Positions 39,622 to 51,637 of a stretch of DNA of 64,000 nt are shown here, in pieces; the stretch's first letter is position 1, and each line of letters starts with the position of its first letter. The notes under the pieces were generated by a model, which saw only the letters and a list, made by a program, of their open reading frames with translations, ran no database searches and was not told the origin of the DNA. A program made the translations under genes and the position numbers. Source of the DNA: Sorghum bicolor (lineage: Eukaryota; Streptophyta; Magnoliopsida; Poales; Poaceae); the NCBI RefSeq assembly GCF_000003195.3, contig NC_012879.2:27927180-27991179 (forward strand). Reading direction: 5' to 3'.

Positions 39622-40890
39622 TGTTGGCGTTTCTTAAAATACACTTTTCATACCGCCAACATGCATACAAACTCTATAAAATATCACCAAACATTAGAAA
39701 TAGGGCTTTTTATGCTAACCAAATTCCACAGTTTTGGTGAACACATGTGTATGCAGGACACTAGGGTTTGAGTCGCCAAAATCAAAGAATTGAAGGCACA
39801 TTTAATTCAAATACAGAAGTGCATCGAAATGCAATTGGATTCGAACTCAGAAGGCCGAGGAGCATCGTCTGGGCTTTGGGCCTGGGCCAACGGAGCCAGC
39901 CAGGGGGCGGCCGCCCCCTAGGGTCGGCCGACCCCGGCATAGCCCAGCTCCCCACCGCCTTTTGCAGAGGTGGTGCATGCGAAGCCCTAGCGCGGTTCTC
40001 GGCTGCATTTTGCAGTTTACCCCCTCCCAAACCGACCTTCCACACCTATATAAGGAGGGGGAGAGGGCCTCTCATTCATCATCATTCAATCCATTCAAGC
40101 TTCAAGTCCACAAGAATAAAGAGAGATACAAGAGTAGTAGTAGAGAGGCGGAGCTTCCACTCATATCCTTAGCCTCTAGTTAGGAATAGAATAGGAGAGT
40201 GAGTTAGAGTGTAGGGTAAGAGAAGTAGCAAGCACCCGATCCGTTCCCCTAGTTGCACTGGGTGGAAGGGCCGAAGTGCTGCCCGCTTCCCGAGCTGTAC
40301 CTCTACAACCTGGAATACCATATTGGGGTAAGAAAAGGTTGTATTCTTGTTTTGTTCTAAGAAGTTATTGAGTAATTGTTATCGTGTTCTTATAATCTTG
40401 CAGGTTCGTTGTCTATCTCTCGGTAGATACTCTAGTAGAGGGACTCTTGCTGGCTCGCGGGAGACCTGCGCAACGCTAGTAGCTAATAACGTAGACATGG
40501 TGTCTAGGTTAGAGGTTTCCCTCGTTTGCCTCGTATCCCACGGTTGAGGGGTCGGCAGCAGGTGGTGACAGCCCTGTTTGTCCTTAGTTTCACCCACGTC
40601 CGGATACGGCGTAGAGCTACACGCCGGTATTACCTGGCAGACCAGGTACGCTCCGGTGCCCGAAGTAAGATTAGAAAAGCACGTTGCCTTGCACAAAACT
40701 TCTACCATTAGGAGAACCTCACTACCTAAGTCATCCCTCTCACTTTACTCTAGGGTACACTTAGTTTAAGTCTCAAAACACCTCTGTTCCCTGTGAAATC
40801 TCGATACCCTGAATACCACCGGGTGAAGTGCTACAACGGTACTTCCGTGCGCTTGTGGATAATTGGCTGCATCGCTAAGAAATACCAACA
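39622..40890 (+). repeat. 5' LTR of element C
   Basis: TATA box CTATATAAGG is at 40046-40055. Upstream, GGGGGCGGCCGCCCCC (about 39902-39917) and GTCGGCCGACC (about 39922-39932) are two perfect GC palindromes in the same relative place as the GGGCGCCC modules of A and B, although the sequence differs. It ends AATACCAACA before the primer site. Confidence 0.88.
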
Positions 40891-40898
40891 AGCATTTC

Positions 40899-40916
40899 TG
40901 GCGCCGTTGCCGAGGA
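40899..40916 (+). other. Primer-binding site of element C, tRNA-Asp type
   Basis: TGGCGCCGTTGCCGAGGAA, one substitution away from the site in A, 8 nt after the LTR. Confidence 0.87.
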
Positions 40917-41012
40917 ACGGTTGTCGGTTTTGAGTCGAACCTAGTTGCCCGTGTATCATCTCCCATTTTTATCTAAAAATATATATATATATAAAAATTA
41001 TAAAAAAATACT

Positions 41013-41829
41013 ATGGAGCCAAACACACTTTACCAACTCTCTGCTCCTAAGGGCGAGCTCGTAGAACCACCACAATCGTCAAAGCCAATCACAACTTCAA
41101 GTTATGAGCTCCGTCCTGGCTTTATAGCCATGGTTCGGGAACAAACCTTCTCAGGCCTAGATTATGAAAATCCATATCATCATTTAAGGGAGTTTGAGCA
41201 ACTCTGTGCATGCCTGACAATTTCGGGTATGTCGCAGGAAACCCTTAGGTGGAAATTGTTTCCCATTTCTCTTGAAGAGAAGGCGAAACATTGGTACGCC
41301 CATAACGTAGGAAAGGTGAAAGGAGATTGGGAAGAATTGAGGAACAGATTCTGTCTCACGTTTTTCCCTATATCTCGTGTCGCTGCCCTATGACAAGAGA
41401 TTCTCAGCTTCCAACAACAAGAGAAGGAAACCATAGGTGCAGCCTGGGATAGATTTTTAATTCTTACCCGTTCTGGCCCAGACTTGTCAATCCCTAGCCA
41501 CGTGTTGTTACAACATTTCTGGCTAGGGCTACACAAGGACTCTGCCCTACAATTAGACATAGCTGCCGGAGGGTCGTTTAACCACAAGACCACAGCAGAA
41601 GGAGAAGCCTTACTAGACCTCATTCTAGAGAACACTCCTCCGCTAGAACCCCTCCGCGTAGAGCCCGAACCTGAAATAGAGGAAGTCTCAATAGCCTCCA
41701 CTGACAATACACCTATAGAGACATCTCCTACCATATCGGGACCCCCGAAGGAAGATTTTCATCCTTCAGATCTCCCATTCTTCGAGGATGATCTTTTTAA
41801 AGATTTCGGAAACACCTCGAAGTACTCAT
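41013..41829 (+). pseudogene. gag of element C (partial)
   Basis: It starts at ATG 41013 (MEPNTLYQLS). Athila gag landmarks resemble those of element A: YENPYHHLREFEQLCACL, LRWKLFPISLEEKAKHWYA and the RFCLTFFPISRVAAL segment. A TGA at 41391-41393, in a place where CGA is expected, interrupts the frame. The same frame then continues (QEILSFQQQEKE ... DDLFKDFGNTSKYSL) until A' cuts it at 41829. The stop looks like a C-to-T transition at a CpG. Confidence 0.82.
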
Positions 41830-43042
41830 TGTTGATATTTAGGAACGCAATAAGGAATTGATCCGCAAGCGCACGGATATCGGTGAGCACTTCACCCGGG
41901 AAATTATCCAGAGTATCGTATTTATTTTTTTACCACTAGGAGAAAGAGTGCATCTGACTAACCGGTCTATTACTACTAACCTTTAGGCACAAAGAATGTC
42001 TTTCGATGTGAGTGATAAATAGAGAAGACTGCAACCGTAGTCTCCTTCTAACCTTGGTAAGGATGATCTACTGTTCTAATGGGGAGGCTAACGGAATCTA
42101 GACACCACAAAGGATGTTCAACCTGCACCTATAAACCCTATCCTTCCTGCTAACGAGATGTGATCTACAAAGGTAGCTCGGAATTGTCACGTTCCTCACT
42201 ACTACCACGGTCCAGCTAGTCAGGGAATATTTATGAGTACCCCAACCTAAACACCACGTTTACGCCAGCAATGATTACTCTAAACTCTACACGAAGAGAT
42301 TAAAGTAAACTCATAAACCATAAGAACAATAAAACAAGAACTTACTAGAATTTAGAAGTCGAATTACTGAAGAATCCTAGGAGTAAGCTTCGGGTTAGGA
42401 GAACTTGATCCTGCAGGTACAAGCTTGGAGTAGACACCGACAGGCTGGGCTTCCTCCACTCTACACCTCCACTCTATCTCTCTCAATCTAGTAGAAACTA
42501 GAAGATCTATTTCTACCTTACATTGATTGCTAAGCCTAAAAAGAAATATTAATTAGAGAAGAGGTTTTCCTTCGAGGGCACCCCTCAGTCTCTATGATAA
42601 TTTCTTCATGTCTTCTCCAGGGGCCAGGGGGCCTTGCTTATATAGTCGTCCCCTTCTATGCGTTTTTGGGTCGATAGCCGAGGTGGTACTATGTTTTTCT
42701 TGATCCAATAGGTCGGTGGAATATCCCGAGCGAAAGAGTCCTGATTTGGCTCCAGGAGGGGGGCGGGCGCCCTGGGCCTGGCCCAGTTTTGCCTCCGCTT
42801 CGGTCTCGTGGCTTCTGGAGTCTTCTAGATGAAGTAAAATTGCGCGGTGCGTTGACATCTCTATGTAATCCCGACATGTGGGCCTTTCTTCCTTATTTCC
42901 TGATAACCCCCTGCAGAAATAGATAAACAACAAAACTCGTGGAATTCTGTCAGATCAAACCCTAATTCTAGGTGATGGTTGCATATTGGTCCATTCTCTT
43001 GTTTATTTGATAATTAAAATTGATACTTAAGAACCATCAACA
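41830..43042 (-). repeat. 3' LTR of element A'
   Basis: 1213 bp with a single GGGCGCCC module at about 42762-42773. The 5' LTR has two modules, and the 21-bp difference lies exactly between them. Confidence 0.92.
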
Positions 43043-43083
43043 AATACCCCCATACTTAGGCTTTTACTCGTCCTCGAGAAAAG
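43043..43083 (-). other. Terminal polypurine tract and preceding hairpin, element A'
   Basis: On the minus strand CTTTTCTC and GAGTAAAAG (43061-43083) pair with one bulged base around GAGGAC, followed by AAGTATGGGGGTATT (43043-43057) against the LTR. Confidence 0.6.
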
Positions 43084-44345
43084 GATGGTTAAGAACAATA
43101 TCTGGGGTAAACATTTAAAACATTCTCTTTATATAATTGCAGGGTGTTAAAATTCCACTGTGTACCATAGTCAGGGAAGTTTATGATTAAGAGTAAAGAT
43201 CCTTTCTTCTCGATCCTGTCACTTGGAGTTTTTGTATATTTTTGAAAGAAAGTTAGCATACCTTTTTATCCTCATAGGTTCTCTCAGATCACTCATTATC
43301 TTTTATATATATCTCACTGAGGCTGTTTTATTTTGCAAAAATTCTCAAGCATACTTACTTTGCATTTATTGCCTGATCAAAACGAGATCCGAGGAGGGGA
43401 ATGTCATACTCTTAGATCAAAGACTTTGAAAATTAAAAACTTTGTCAACTCTTGCTGGCATATTGCTTATTAGAGGGACCATGGGCTATCATTTTTTTTA
43501 AGTGGATACCGAGGTACCCCTAATTCTACTGCCGGACACTTGTCCATTTTTTCTGCGAGGTTGTCGAGCACTTGCTCCTTTTTATTTCCTCGAAATATTT
43601 TTATTTTTGCATAGCCCATGCCTCTAATGCAATAATACTTCGGAAGAGTGAATCTTACTGAAATAGTGTCTTGATCTTGGGAGCATGATAAATCTCTCAA
43701 CAAGGGTCTAACTCATTTTGAACAAACTCAATACAGAGCAGATAGCTTTTATAATCATAATTAATATTTTTATTTTTATCAGGCATATAAAACACTGAGG
43801 ATGGTAGCTAGAATTTTGAATATTTTGAAATAAATTCTCCAAGCAACAATGATATCAAGAATAAGAAACTCATACTCTACCATCACATATTCCATATTGA
43901 CTTAAGTAACACAGGGTTTTAAAATGATTTTATAATAATTGTAAGTTTTCAGGAAATATCACAGATTGAGATTAATCATGATTAGAAATATTTTAATCTT
44001 TTTATTTTATCATGTCGGAAACAGTAATCTGCATAATTCAAAATAAATGTATGTATGAAGTAAAGTGTGCAGAGTGTGTACCTGAATCGTGGAGTGGTGT
44101 AGTCGGAGTGTGTTTGGCATGTTGAGGGATCTCCCCCATACTTGTTTTCTGCTTTGTTGCACAAAAATAAAGTAGAGACACACAAGACATAATAATAATA
44201 ATAGTAGTACTCTTTATTGATCTTGAGGCATTTAGTACAAAAGACTGATAACAAACTGATAGTAAACTAATAATAATAGCAAACTTAAACCGAATTTAAA
44301 GATAGATGACTAAGATGCATTGCCTCAAGGTCTAATCTAGATAAC
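43084..44345 (-). ncRNA. Structured 3' internal region of element A'
   Basis: Counterpart of 13541-14847. Hairpin 1 is at 43556-43592 (inner GAGC/GCTC), hairpin 2 at 43534-43545 (GGAC/GTCC) and hairpin 3 at 43505-43520. The internal polypurine-like tract AAGTATGGGGGAG is at 44131-44143 (-). The accessory polyadenylation signal AATAAA is near 44213-44218, beside an ATT/AAT run. Confidence 0.6.
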
Positions 44346-44975
44346 TTAGTGGCGCTCTAATTCCTTGATCTTCTTGTTGGCACTGGCAAGATCCTGCCTA
44401 AGGCCTAGTATAATGGTGTTGTGGTTAGAGAGCTGCCTAGTGAGGGAATTAATTGAGGACTGGAGGTCTATGATAATTCTATCTAGCCTGCGAACTTCCT
44501 CATCAATATCCATTATAGTCTTGCGACGCTTGGGAGGTGTCTCAAAAGCATTGAGAGAATGCTTCGGGGCTGCCTTTGGAGGGATGAAACGGACTTTGGC
44601 TGCTCTAATCCCTTCAAAGTAAGGCCTTTCCTCCTCTGAAGTGTAGCGTACGCTGCTGATCTCGCCGCTCCGGTTGGTCTTGACTCCAACGACCCTCTCA
44701 TTGGGTCTAGGTGGAAGGATCCTTGTGCCGATTGGCACCTTGATAGTGGTCTTCGTCTTGGATGATGGTCCTTTGAGGAGTAGGGGTTGTGGTGGTGCGG
44801 TGAGAACTGGTTGAGCATGGTAAGATTGGGCGGAGCTGCGTTGGCGTAATGGCATGGCTTCTAGCTGACGCTCTGTTTTGGCCGGGACGAGAGCACGGGC
44901 ATCGGGGTCTTCCACTGGCTCCATGTTGAGGTTGAAGGGGACGACTTCGCAATCGTCGTGGTACTTGTCGGCCAT
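44346..44975 (-). CDS. Accessory coiled-coil protein of element A', 209 aa (intact)
   Basis: Complete ORF from ATG at 44973-44975 (MADKYHDDCEVVPFNLN) to stop 44346-44348. Layout: acidic N-terminus; Pro/Gln-rich section about 45-70; basic section about 75-100; PPKRRKT near 145, a likely nuclear localisation signal; C-terminal heptads about 155-209. Relative to A there are only scattered residue changes and no frameshift. Its own promoter (45113-45298) and polyadenylation signal flank it. No known domain is recognised; it could bind RNA, cDNA or a host factor through the basic and coiled-coil parts, but that is speculation. Confidence 0.78.
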   Translation of the reverse strand: MADKYHDDCEVVPFNLNMEPVEDPDARALVPAKTERQLEAMPLRQRSSAQSYHAQPVLTAPPQPLLLKGPSSKTKTTIKVPIGTRILPPRPNERVVGVKTNRSGEISSVRYTSEEERPYFEGIRAAKVRFIPPKAAPKHSLNAFETPPKRRKTIMDIDEEVRRLDRIIIDLQSSINSLTRQLSNHNTIILGLRQDLASANKKIKELERH

Positions 44976-45112
44976 TGGAGTAGCAAGGAACTAATAAAAT
45001 TTTAATTGAAGTAGAGCTAATTAAGCTCTAATTAAAGGAGAGCTAATCAAGCTCTAGTAGAAGGAGAGAAAGCTTGGTGGCTTGGTGTTTGAAAACTGAG
45101 GTCAGGGGTCTG

Positions 45113-45298
45113 TTTATATAGGGGTCAAAAGGATGCCTATATGGGTTGTTCGGGTTGCTCCCGTCGATGTGCGTGCGAAACTTTCCATCCGAGGGATTAT
45201 TCGGATCACCCTAAGTGCATTTTCCATAACAGAGAAAGTCAGGACCGAGGGGGAACAGGGGCTGGGCGCCCGCCCCCTTGACCTGGGCGCCCGCCCTC
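45113..45298 (-). promoter_or_regulatory. Internal promoter of the accessory gene, element A'
   Basis: On the minus strand the two GGGCGCCC-core modules (45263-45298) and TATATAAA (45113-45120) lie upstream of the ATG at 44975, with the same order and spacing as in A (12592-12773). The tandem 5' UTR repeats follow at about 44990-45065. Confidence 0.65.
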
Positions 45299-45405
45299 TC
45301 TCTGGCTCCTCTGTGGGCCCACTTCTCCGAGCGCGTTTCTAGATGCGAAATTATTTAGAAAAATATATATATGACCCAAAACCATCAGACCAAAAGTGTC
45401 GGGCT

Positions 45406-48400
45406 CTAATTCTCCATGGGAAGGTAAAAATGGACTACGTCTATTTCTTCAAATTCCTCATTGGGCTCTAAAAATAATTTAAGACGTTGACCATTTACCT
45501 TGAATAACGTACCTTCACTGTTTTGAAGTGTGATAGCTCCGTGGGATTATGAATTGATTACCTTGAATGGTCCTTCCCATTTGCTCCGGAGTTTTCCATG
45601 CCCGAAAAGCTTCACCCTAGAATTAAAAAGTAATACCTTATCTCCGGGTGTGAACTCCTTCTGCTTGATTCTCTTGTCATGCCACCTCTTGACTCTTTCT
45701 TTGTAGATCTTTGAATTGTGATATGCCTTCTCTCGCCATTCTTCCAATTCTGATAATTGCATTCTTCTATAATCTCCAGCAACATCTAGGTCCATATTCC
45801 ATCTCTTTATGGCCCAGTGTGCTTTGAATTCTAGTTCAATAGGTAGATGGCAAGTCTTCCCATACACCAATTGGTATGGAGACATTCCAATTGGGGTCTT
45901 GTATGCTGTCCGGTATGCCCAGAGTGCATCGGGTAACTTGTCTTTCCACGCCGTTCCCATTTCATTTACTGTCTTCTGAAGAATATTCTTGATTTGTTTG
46001 TTGGAAGTCTCTGCTTGGCCACTTGTCTGAGGATGATAAGGGGTAGCGACGTTGTGACGGATTCCATGTCTTGATAGATATTGCTTGAAGCGTTTGTCGA
46101 TGAAGTGTGCTCCTCCATCACTTATCACTACTCTGGGGACTCCAAATCTTGGAAATATAATTTCTTCAAATATCCTCTTTGAACTGACGTTGTCGGCATG
46201 CTTGCAAGGTAATGCTTCTACCCACTTGGAGACATAGTCAACCGCCACCAAGATGTACTCACACTTCTTTGATGGAGGAAATGGACCCATGTAGTCTATT
46301 CCCCAGACATCAAAGAGCTCAAGCTGAAGGTTGTTGGTGAGTGGCATTGCATCCCTTGTATTTATGTTTCCGTGCCTTTGACATGGCCCACATCTTCTGA
46401 TATATTGCTTCGTGTCTTCATACATTGTAGGCCAATAGAATCCACACTGCCAGATCTTTGAATGTGTACGGAATGCTCCATAGTGACCTCCATATGGTGA
46501 TGAATGACATCTGTCGATGATCTTCCATCCTTCCTCAGTGGTCACACATCTCCTAAGTAAGCCATCAGAGCATACTCGGAAGAGGTATGGCTCGTCCCAT
46601 ATATGTGAACGACTTTCTTGAATAAGCTTCTTCTTGTTTGCTCCTGGTGGTACATACCCTGAAACCATAAAATTAACAATATCTGCATACCAGGGGTCAG
46701 ACCTGTTAATCCCGTAGAGCATGTCGTCCCGGAGTGAATCATTGATGTGGGTTTCCTGTGGACTCTTAAAATACATTCTAGACAAGTGATCAACAATAGA
46801 GTTTTCTACTCCCTTTTTATCTTTTATTTCTATGTCAAATTCTTGGAGTAATAAGATCCATCTAATCAGGCGAGGTTTAGCATCTTTTTTAGTGAGCAAA
46901 TATTTTAATGCAGCATGATCAGTGTAAACAATTATTTTAGCTCCAACTAAATAAGATCTAAATTTATCTATGGCAAAGACAACAGCCAGAAGCTCTTTTT
47001 CAGTGGTTGCATAGTTAAGTTGAGCTCCTGTCAAAGTTTTACTGGCATAAGCAATTGCATGAGGCTTCTTATCTTTAGTTTGCCCCAATACTGCCCCCAC
47101 AGCATAATCACTAGCATCACACATAATTTCAAAAGGCAACGACCAATCAGGGGGTTGAATGATTGGTGCACAGATGAGTGCTTTCTTTAATAATTTGAAA
47201 GATGTTAGACATGCATCATCAAATTCGAAAGGAGCATCCTTGGCTAGCAAAAGAGTAAGTGGTCTAGCAATAAATGAAAAATCTTTTATGAATCTACGAT
47301 AAAAACTAGCATGGCCAAGAAAGCTTCGAATTCCTTTTATGTTCATAGGTGGAGGTAGTTGTTCAATTACTTCAATTTTAGCTTTGTCTACCTCAATACC
47401 TCTTTCAGACACTAAGTGTCCTAGCACTATTCCTTCCCTAACCATAAAATGACATTTTTCCCAATTAAGGATTAAGTGCTTTTCTTCACATCTTTGCAAA
47501 ACCTTGTCTAAGTTTTCAAGACAACTATCAAAAGTTTTTTCCATAAACGGAGAAATCATCCACGAAAACTTCCATAATCTCTTCAATCATATCAGAAAAT
47601 ATAGACATCATGCATCTTTGAAAAGAAGCTGGTGCATTGCATAACCCAAAAGACATTCTACGGTAAGCATAAGTTCCATAAGGGCATGTAAAAGTGGTTT
47701 TGCTTTGATCATCAGGATGGATCGGGATTTGATGATACCCTGAATATCCATCTAAGAAACAGAAGAATGAATGGTTTGCTAACCGCTCTAGCATCTCATC
47801 TATAAAAGGTAAAGGAAAGTGATCTTTTCTCGTGGCTTTGTTTAGTTTTCTATAGTCTATGCACATCCGCCATCCTGTGACGGTGCGTTGCGGAATTAGC
47901 TCGTTCTTTTCATTCATAATAACTGTCATGCCTCCCTTTTTGGGCACAACTTGGACTGGGCTCACCCACTCACTGTGCGGCAGAGGATATATAATCCCTG
48001 CATGCAGCAACTTTATAACTTCCTTTTTAACTACCTCTCTCATAGTGTTGTTAAGTCTACGTTGGGGTTCTTGAGAGGGTGTAACAGAAGGATCTGTTGG
48101 AATACGATGGGTACAAATCATAGGACTGATTCCTGTAAGATCTAGAAGTGAGTAGCCGAATACTGAGTGATGTTTCTCAAGAATGGTCATTAATCGCAAA
48201 GTTTGATCCTGAGTGAGTTTATCGCTAATGATCACAGGGAACTCTGGATTATTGTTTAGGAAAGCATAGGTAAGACCGGGTGGTAAAGTTTTAAGTTCTA
48301 TGGGGGGTCTAGGTGTTTCTGCAAACTCGTCTAAGGGTTCAGGCTCAGAAGGTTCGTCTTCTTCTTCTGTGAAGAAAGGAGTTTCGTCTTCTAAGTCTGA

Positions 48401-49256
48401 TTCATCTAAAAGCTCTAGAGATGCAGCCTTTACTTCCTCCATAGGATCAGGCAAAAAGATATGACTCGGCCTTATTATTTAAGGAGTGTGAAATTATCAT
48501 TGGGAATTGAAAAGTTTTTCCAAAAGAAATGTGTAGCTTTCCAGTATGACCTTCATAAAGGAGTCTTCTAAAAGGTTGTCCTATTAACAGGTCGAAGTCC
48601 CATGTATTAAAGATATAGAAGTTCAAATGAACCATGGAGCCTTCTACCGTAAGAGGTAGGACATTAATAATTCCAAAACTGAGGACTAATCATCCCGAAG
48701 ATTCCTTTATAATCTTTGTTGTGGGGGTTAAGACAAGATTTTTAAATAGTTTAAGTGCAAAAGATTCAGACATAATGTTGATCCCCACAACAGGATTATA
48801 AAGAGCATTAAATCGATCAGAATTATAAGCACAACGTATAGTTATAGAGGGTGTGTCCAAACGGATCACATCAGAGGAAAGCTCTGATTCCTCCAACCAT
48901 TTGCTACTCATTACTGAGATAAGCTCTCTTAATTGATATTCACTTGGTAAATAAATGCTAAACTGGCCGTTTTGGGGTTTGTCAATAGAATGGTAGTTTG
49001 AAATATTTCCAAAATCGGCAAAAAGATCGGATTCTATATCCAGCATGAAGTCCGGTGGTGGAATTTCTTCCTCTTGTGGCTCAAAACTTGGGATAGCTAA
49101 AGTAAATGAAGAATTTGGCAGAGTGTCTACTTCGGCTTCGTAGGTTTCATCATGAAGGGTATTATCCATCTCAGCTTCTAGGATTCTATCTAGGATCACT
49201 CTAGCTTCATCAGCAGGGATGCGAAAGAAAGAACCTCTAGACATTGTGTGTAGCAT
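45406..49256 (-). pseudogene. gag C-terminus and pol of element A' (broken)
   Basis: Same domain series as 8632-12480. Lesions seen: TGA for CGA near 48690; one extra A in a homopolymer near 47537, which shifts frame just after the RT box ([11 protein letters not shown]); and TAA for TCA near 45547. Several lesions are C-to-T at CpG. The protease region reads [10 protein letters not shown] where A has NAVVG. Integrase motifs ([22 protein letters not shown]) are all present. Confidence 0.88.
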
Positions 49257-49358
49257 TTGTTTGTGATTTTTATGAAGACCTCAAAAATAGTGAAATAAAA
49301 GAACAGGGTCTTCAAGATTAAGGTTTGGACCAGATTCTAAAAGATCAGAAAAATGTTT

Positions 49359-49802
49359 CTAGGTTTCTCCCAAAGTTTCATTATCTTTTTGTTTAAAAGA
49401 TAGGACTTCGAGTCTAAGGTCAGCTATACGGTCAAGGGAATAGAAATCTAGACAAAAGTTGGCTCGTAGAACTCGCCATTCACCTTGTTGTTGACTTACC
49501 TTCTGACTGTACCATTGTCTAGCTTCTCCCCTTAGAGAAAAAGGAAAAAGCTTCGAACGTAAAGTCTTATCAGAAATGCCTTCAATGCGAAGACAATCAC
49601 ATGTTTGCTCAAAATCTCTAATATGAAGGTAAGGGTTTTCGTCTTCCTTTCCCGAAAAAGATAGGTTTTGAATCATGGCAATCAACCTAGAACTTAACTT
49701 ATACTGGGATGTTTGGATAGGTTGTGATGATTCCCATGGTAAAAGGTCAGTTGCTAAAGGGATTGCAGACTCATGGATCGATTTAGAATTTTGGTTTTCC
49801 AT
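49359..49802 (-). pseudogene. gag N-terminal part of element A'
   Basis: It starts at ATG 49800-49802 (MENQNSKSIHES) and stops at TAG 49359-49361, the same codon that ends gag in A. A further TGA (for CGA) follows about 75 nt downstream. The longer reading from 49919 uses a non-ATG start inside the leader and is not credible. Confidence 0.82.
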
Positions 49803-49909
49803 AGGGTAAGAGTAATGAAAAATAAATAAAGGATATAAAAGATAAGAAAAAATAAAAGTATAGATACAAGCTAGTAGCAAGACACAGGTTATCTCAGCAA
49901 CCGTCTTTC

Positions 49910-49927
49910 TCCCCGGCAACGGCGCCA
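49910..49927 (-). other. Primer-binding site of element A', tRNA-Asp type
   Basis: TGGCGCCGTTGCCGGGGA on the minus strand, identical to the site in A. Confidence 0.9.
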
Positions 49928-49935
49928 GAAATGCT

Positions 49936-51169
49936 TGTTGATATTTGGTAACGCAATAAGGAATTGATCCGCAAGCGCATGGATATCGGTGAGCACTTCA
50001 CCCGGGAAATTATCCAGAGTATCGTATTTATTTTTTTACCACTAGGAGAAAGAGTGCATCTGACTAACCGGTCTATTACTACTAACCTTTAGGCACAAAG
50101 AATGTCTTTCGATGTGAGTGATAAATAGAGAAGACTGCAACCGTAGTCTCCTTGTAACCTTGGTAAGGATGATCTACTGTTCTAATGGGGAGGCTAACGG
50201 AATCTAGACACCACAGAGGATGTTCAACCGGCACCTATAAACCCTATCCTTCCTGCTAACGAGATGTGATCTACAAAGGTAGCTCGGAATTGTCACGTTC
50301 CTCACTACTACCACGGTCCAGCTAGTCAGGGAATATCTATGAGTACCCCAGCCTAAACACCACGTTTACGCCAGCAATGATTACTCTAAACTCTACGCGA
50401 AGAGATTAAAGTAAACTCATAAACCATAAGAACAATAAAACAAGAACTTACTAGAATTTAGAAGTCGAATTACTGAAGAATCCTCGGAGCAAGCTTCGGG
50501 TTAGGAGAACTTGATCCCGCAGGTACAAGCTTGGAGTAGACACCGACAGGCCGGGCATCCTCCACTCTACACCTCCACTCTATCTCTCTCAATCTAGTAT
50601 AAACTAGAAGATCTATTTCTACCTTACATTGATTGCTAAGCCTAAAAAGAAATATTAATTAGAGAAGAGGTTTTCCTTCGAGGGCACCCCTCAGTCTCTA
50701 TGATAATTTCTTCATGTCTTCTCCAGGGGCCAGGGGGCCTTGCTTATATAGTCCTCCCCTTCTATGCGTTTTTGGGTCGATAGGCGGGGTGGTACTATGT
50801 TTTTCTTGATCCAATAGGTCGGTGGAATATCCCGAGCGAAAGAGTCCTGATTTGGCTCCAGCAGGGGGGCGGGCGCCCAGGCTTCCAGGGCGGACGCCCT
50901 GGGCCTGGCCCAGTTTTGCCTCCGCTTCGGTCTCGTGGCTTCTGGAGTCTTCTAGATGAAGTAAAATTGCGCGGTGCGTTGATATCTCTATGTAATCCCG
51001 ACATGTGGGCCTTTCTTCCTTATTTCCTGATAACCCCCTGAAGAAATAGATAAACAACAAAACTCGTGGAATTCTGTCAGATCAAACCCTAATTCTAGGT
51101 GATGGTTGCATATTGGTCCATTCTCTTGTTTATTTGATAACTAAAATTGATACTTAAGAACCATCAACA
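49936..51169 (-). repeat. 5' LTR of element A'
   Basis: 1234 bp with two GC modules (about 50867-50893) and TATA on the minus strand near 50743-50751. The right end TCAACA is followed directly by GGCGCCCTGG, which is LTR interior sequence of another copy. Confidence 0.92.
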
Positions 51170-51447
51170 GGCGCCCTGGGCCTGGCCCCTCTCGGTCTCC
51201 GCTTCCTTCCCGTGGCTTCTGGAGTCTTCTAGATTGTAGAAAATTGCGCGGTGCGTTGATATCTCTATGTAATCCCGACATGTGGGCCTTTCTTGCTTAT
51301 TTCCTGATAACCCCCTGCAGAAATAGACAAACACCAACACTTGTGGAATTCTGTCAGATAAAACCCTAAGTCTAGATGTTGATTTCATTTGGATCCTTTT
51401 CTTTGTTTATTTGATAATTAAATTTTATACTTAAGGACCATCAACAC
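51170..51447 (-). repeat. LTR fragment, Athila A/F-like U3 (minus strand)
   Basis: Read on the minus strand this is the first ~278 bp of a U3: TGTTGATGGTCCTTAAG, the GAATTCCAC block, GGCCCACATGTC, then CCAGAAGCCACGGG up to the GC module, where A' begins. It resembles the F LTR more than A. Its end TCAACA abuts E sequence at 51448, so an element of this family once inserted into E. Confidence 0.75.
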
Positions 51448-51637
51448 TCGCTTCCTCACCCTCAAGGTAATCGAGATCGCCTTAAAAAAAGACCAAATGG
51501 GAATTGCAGACAAAGGCGCAAAAAGAAACAAAGGTACCTCGAGTGGAGAGACAGATAAACAATCATAGAAATCTTCCAACCACTTAAAGACACAAGTATT
51601 ACTTAAGACAGAATAGCAAAGTACTATACAAGGGGCC

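Larger units (their letters stand above)
39622..41829 (+). mobile_element. Element C: Athila-type element, 3' truncated
   Basis: LTR 39622-40890 (TGTTGG...CCAACA), tRNA-Asp-type primer site at 40899-40916 and the start of gag to 41829, where A' begins. No pol or 3' LTR of this family is found anywhere else in the window. Confidence 0.85.
41830..51169 (-). mobile_element. Element A': inverted second copy of the Athila element A
   Basis: LTRs 41830-43042 (3') and 49936-51169 (5'), termini TGTTGA/TCAACA, and the same internal plan as A throughout. Flanking 5-mers do not match (CTCAT at 41825-41829, GGCGC at 51170-51174), and the two flanks belong to different elements (C gag on the left, an LTR scrap on the right). 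A' carries more stops and one more frameshift than A, many of the changes being C-to-T at CpG, so it is older or more heavily methylated. Its accessory ORF is intact. Confidence 0.92.
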
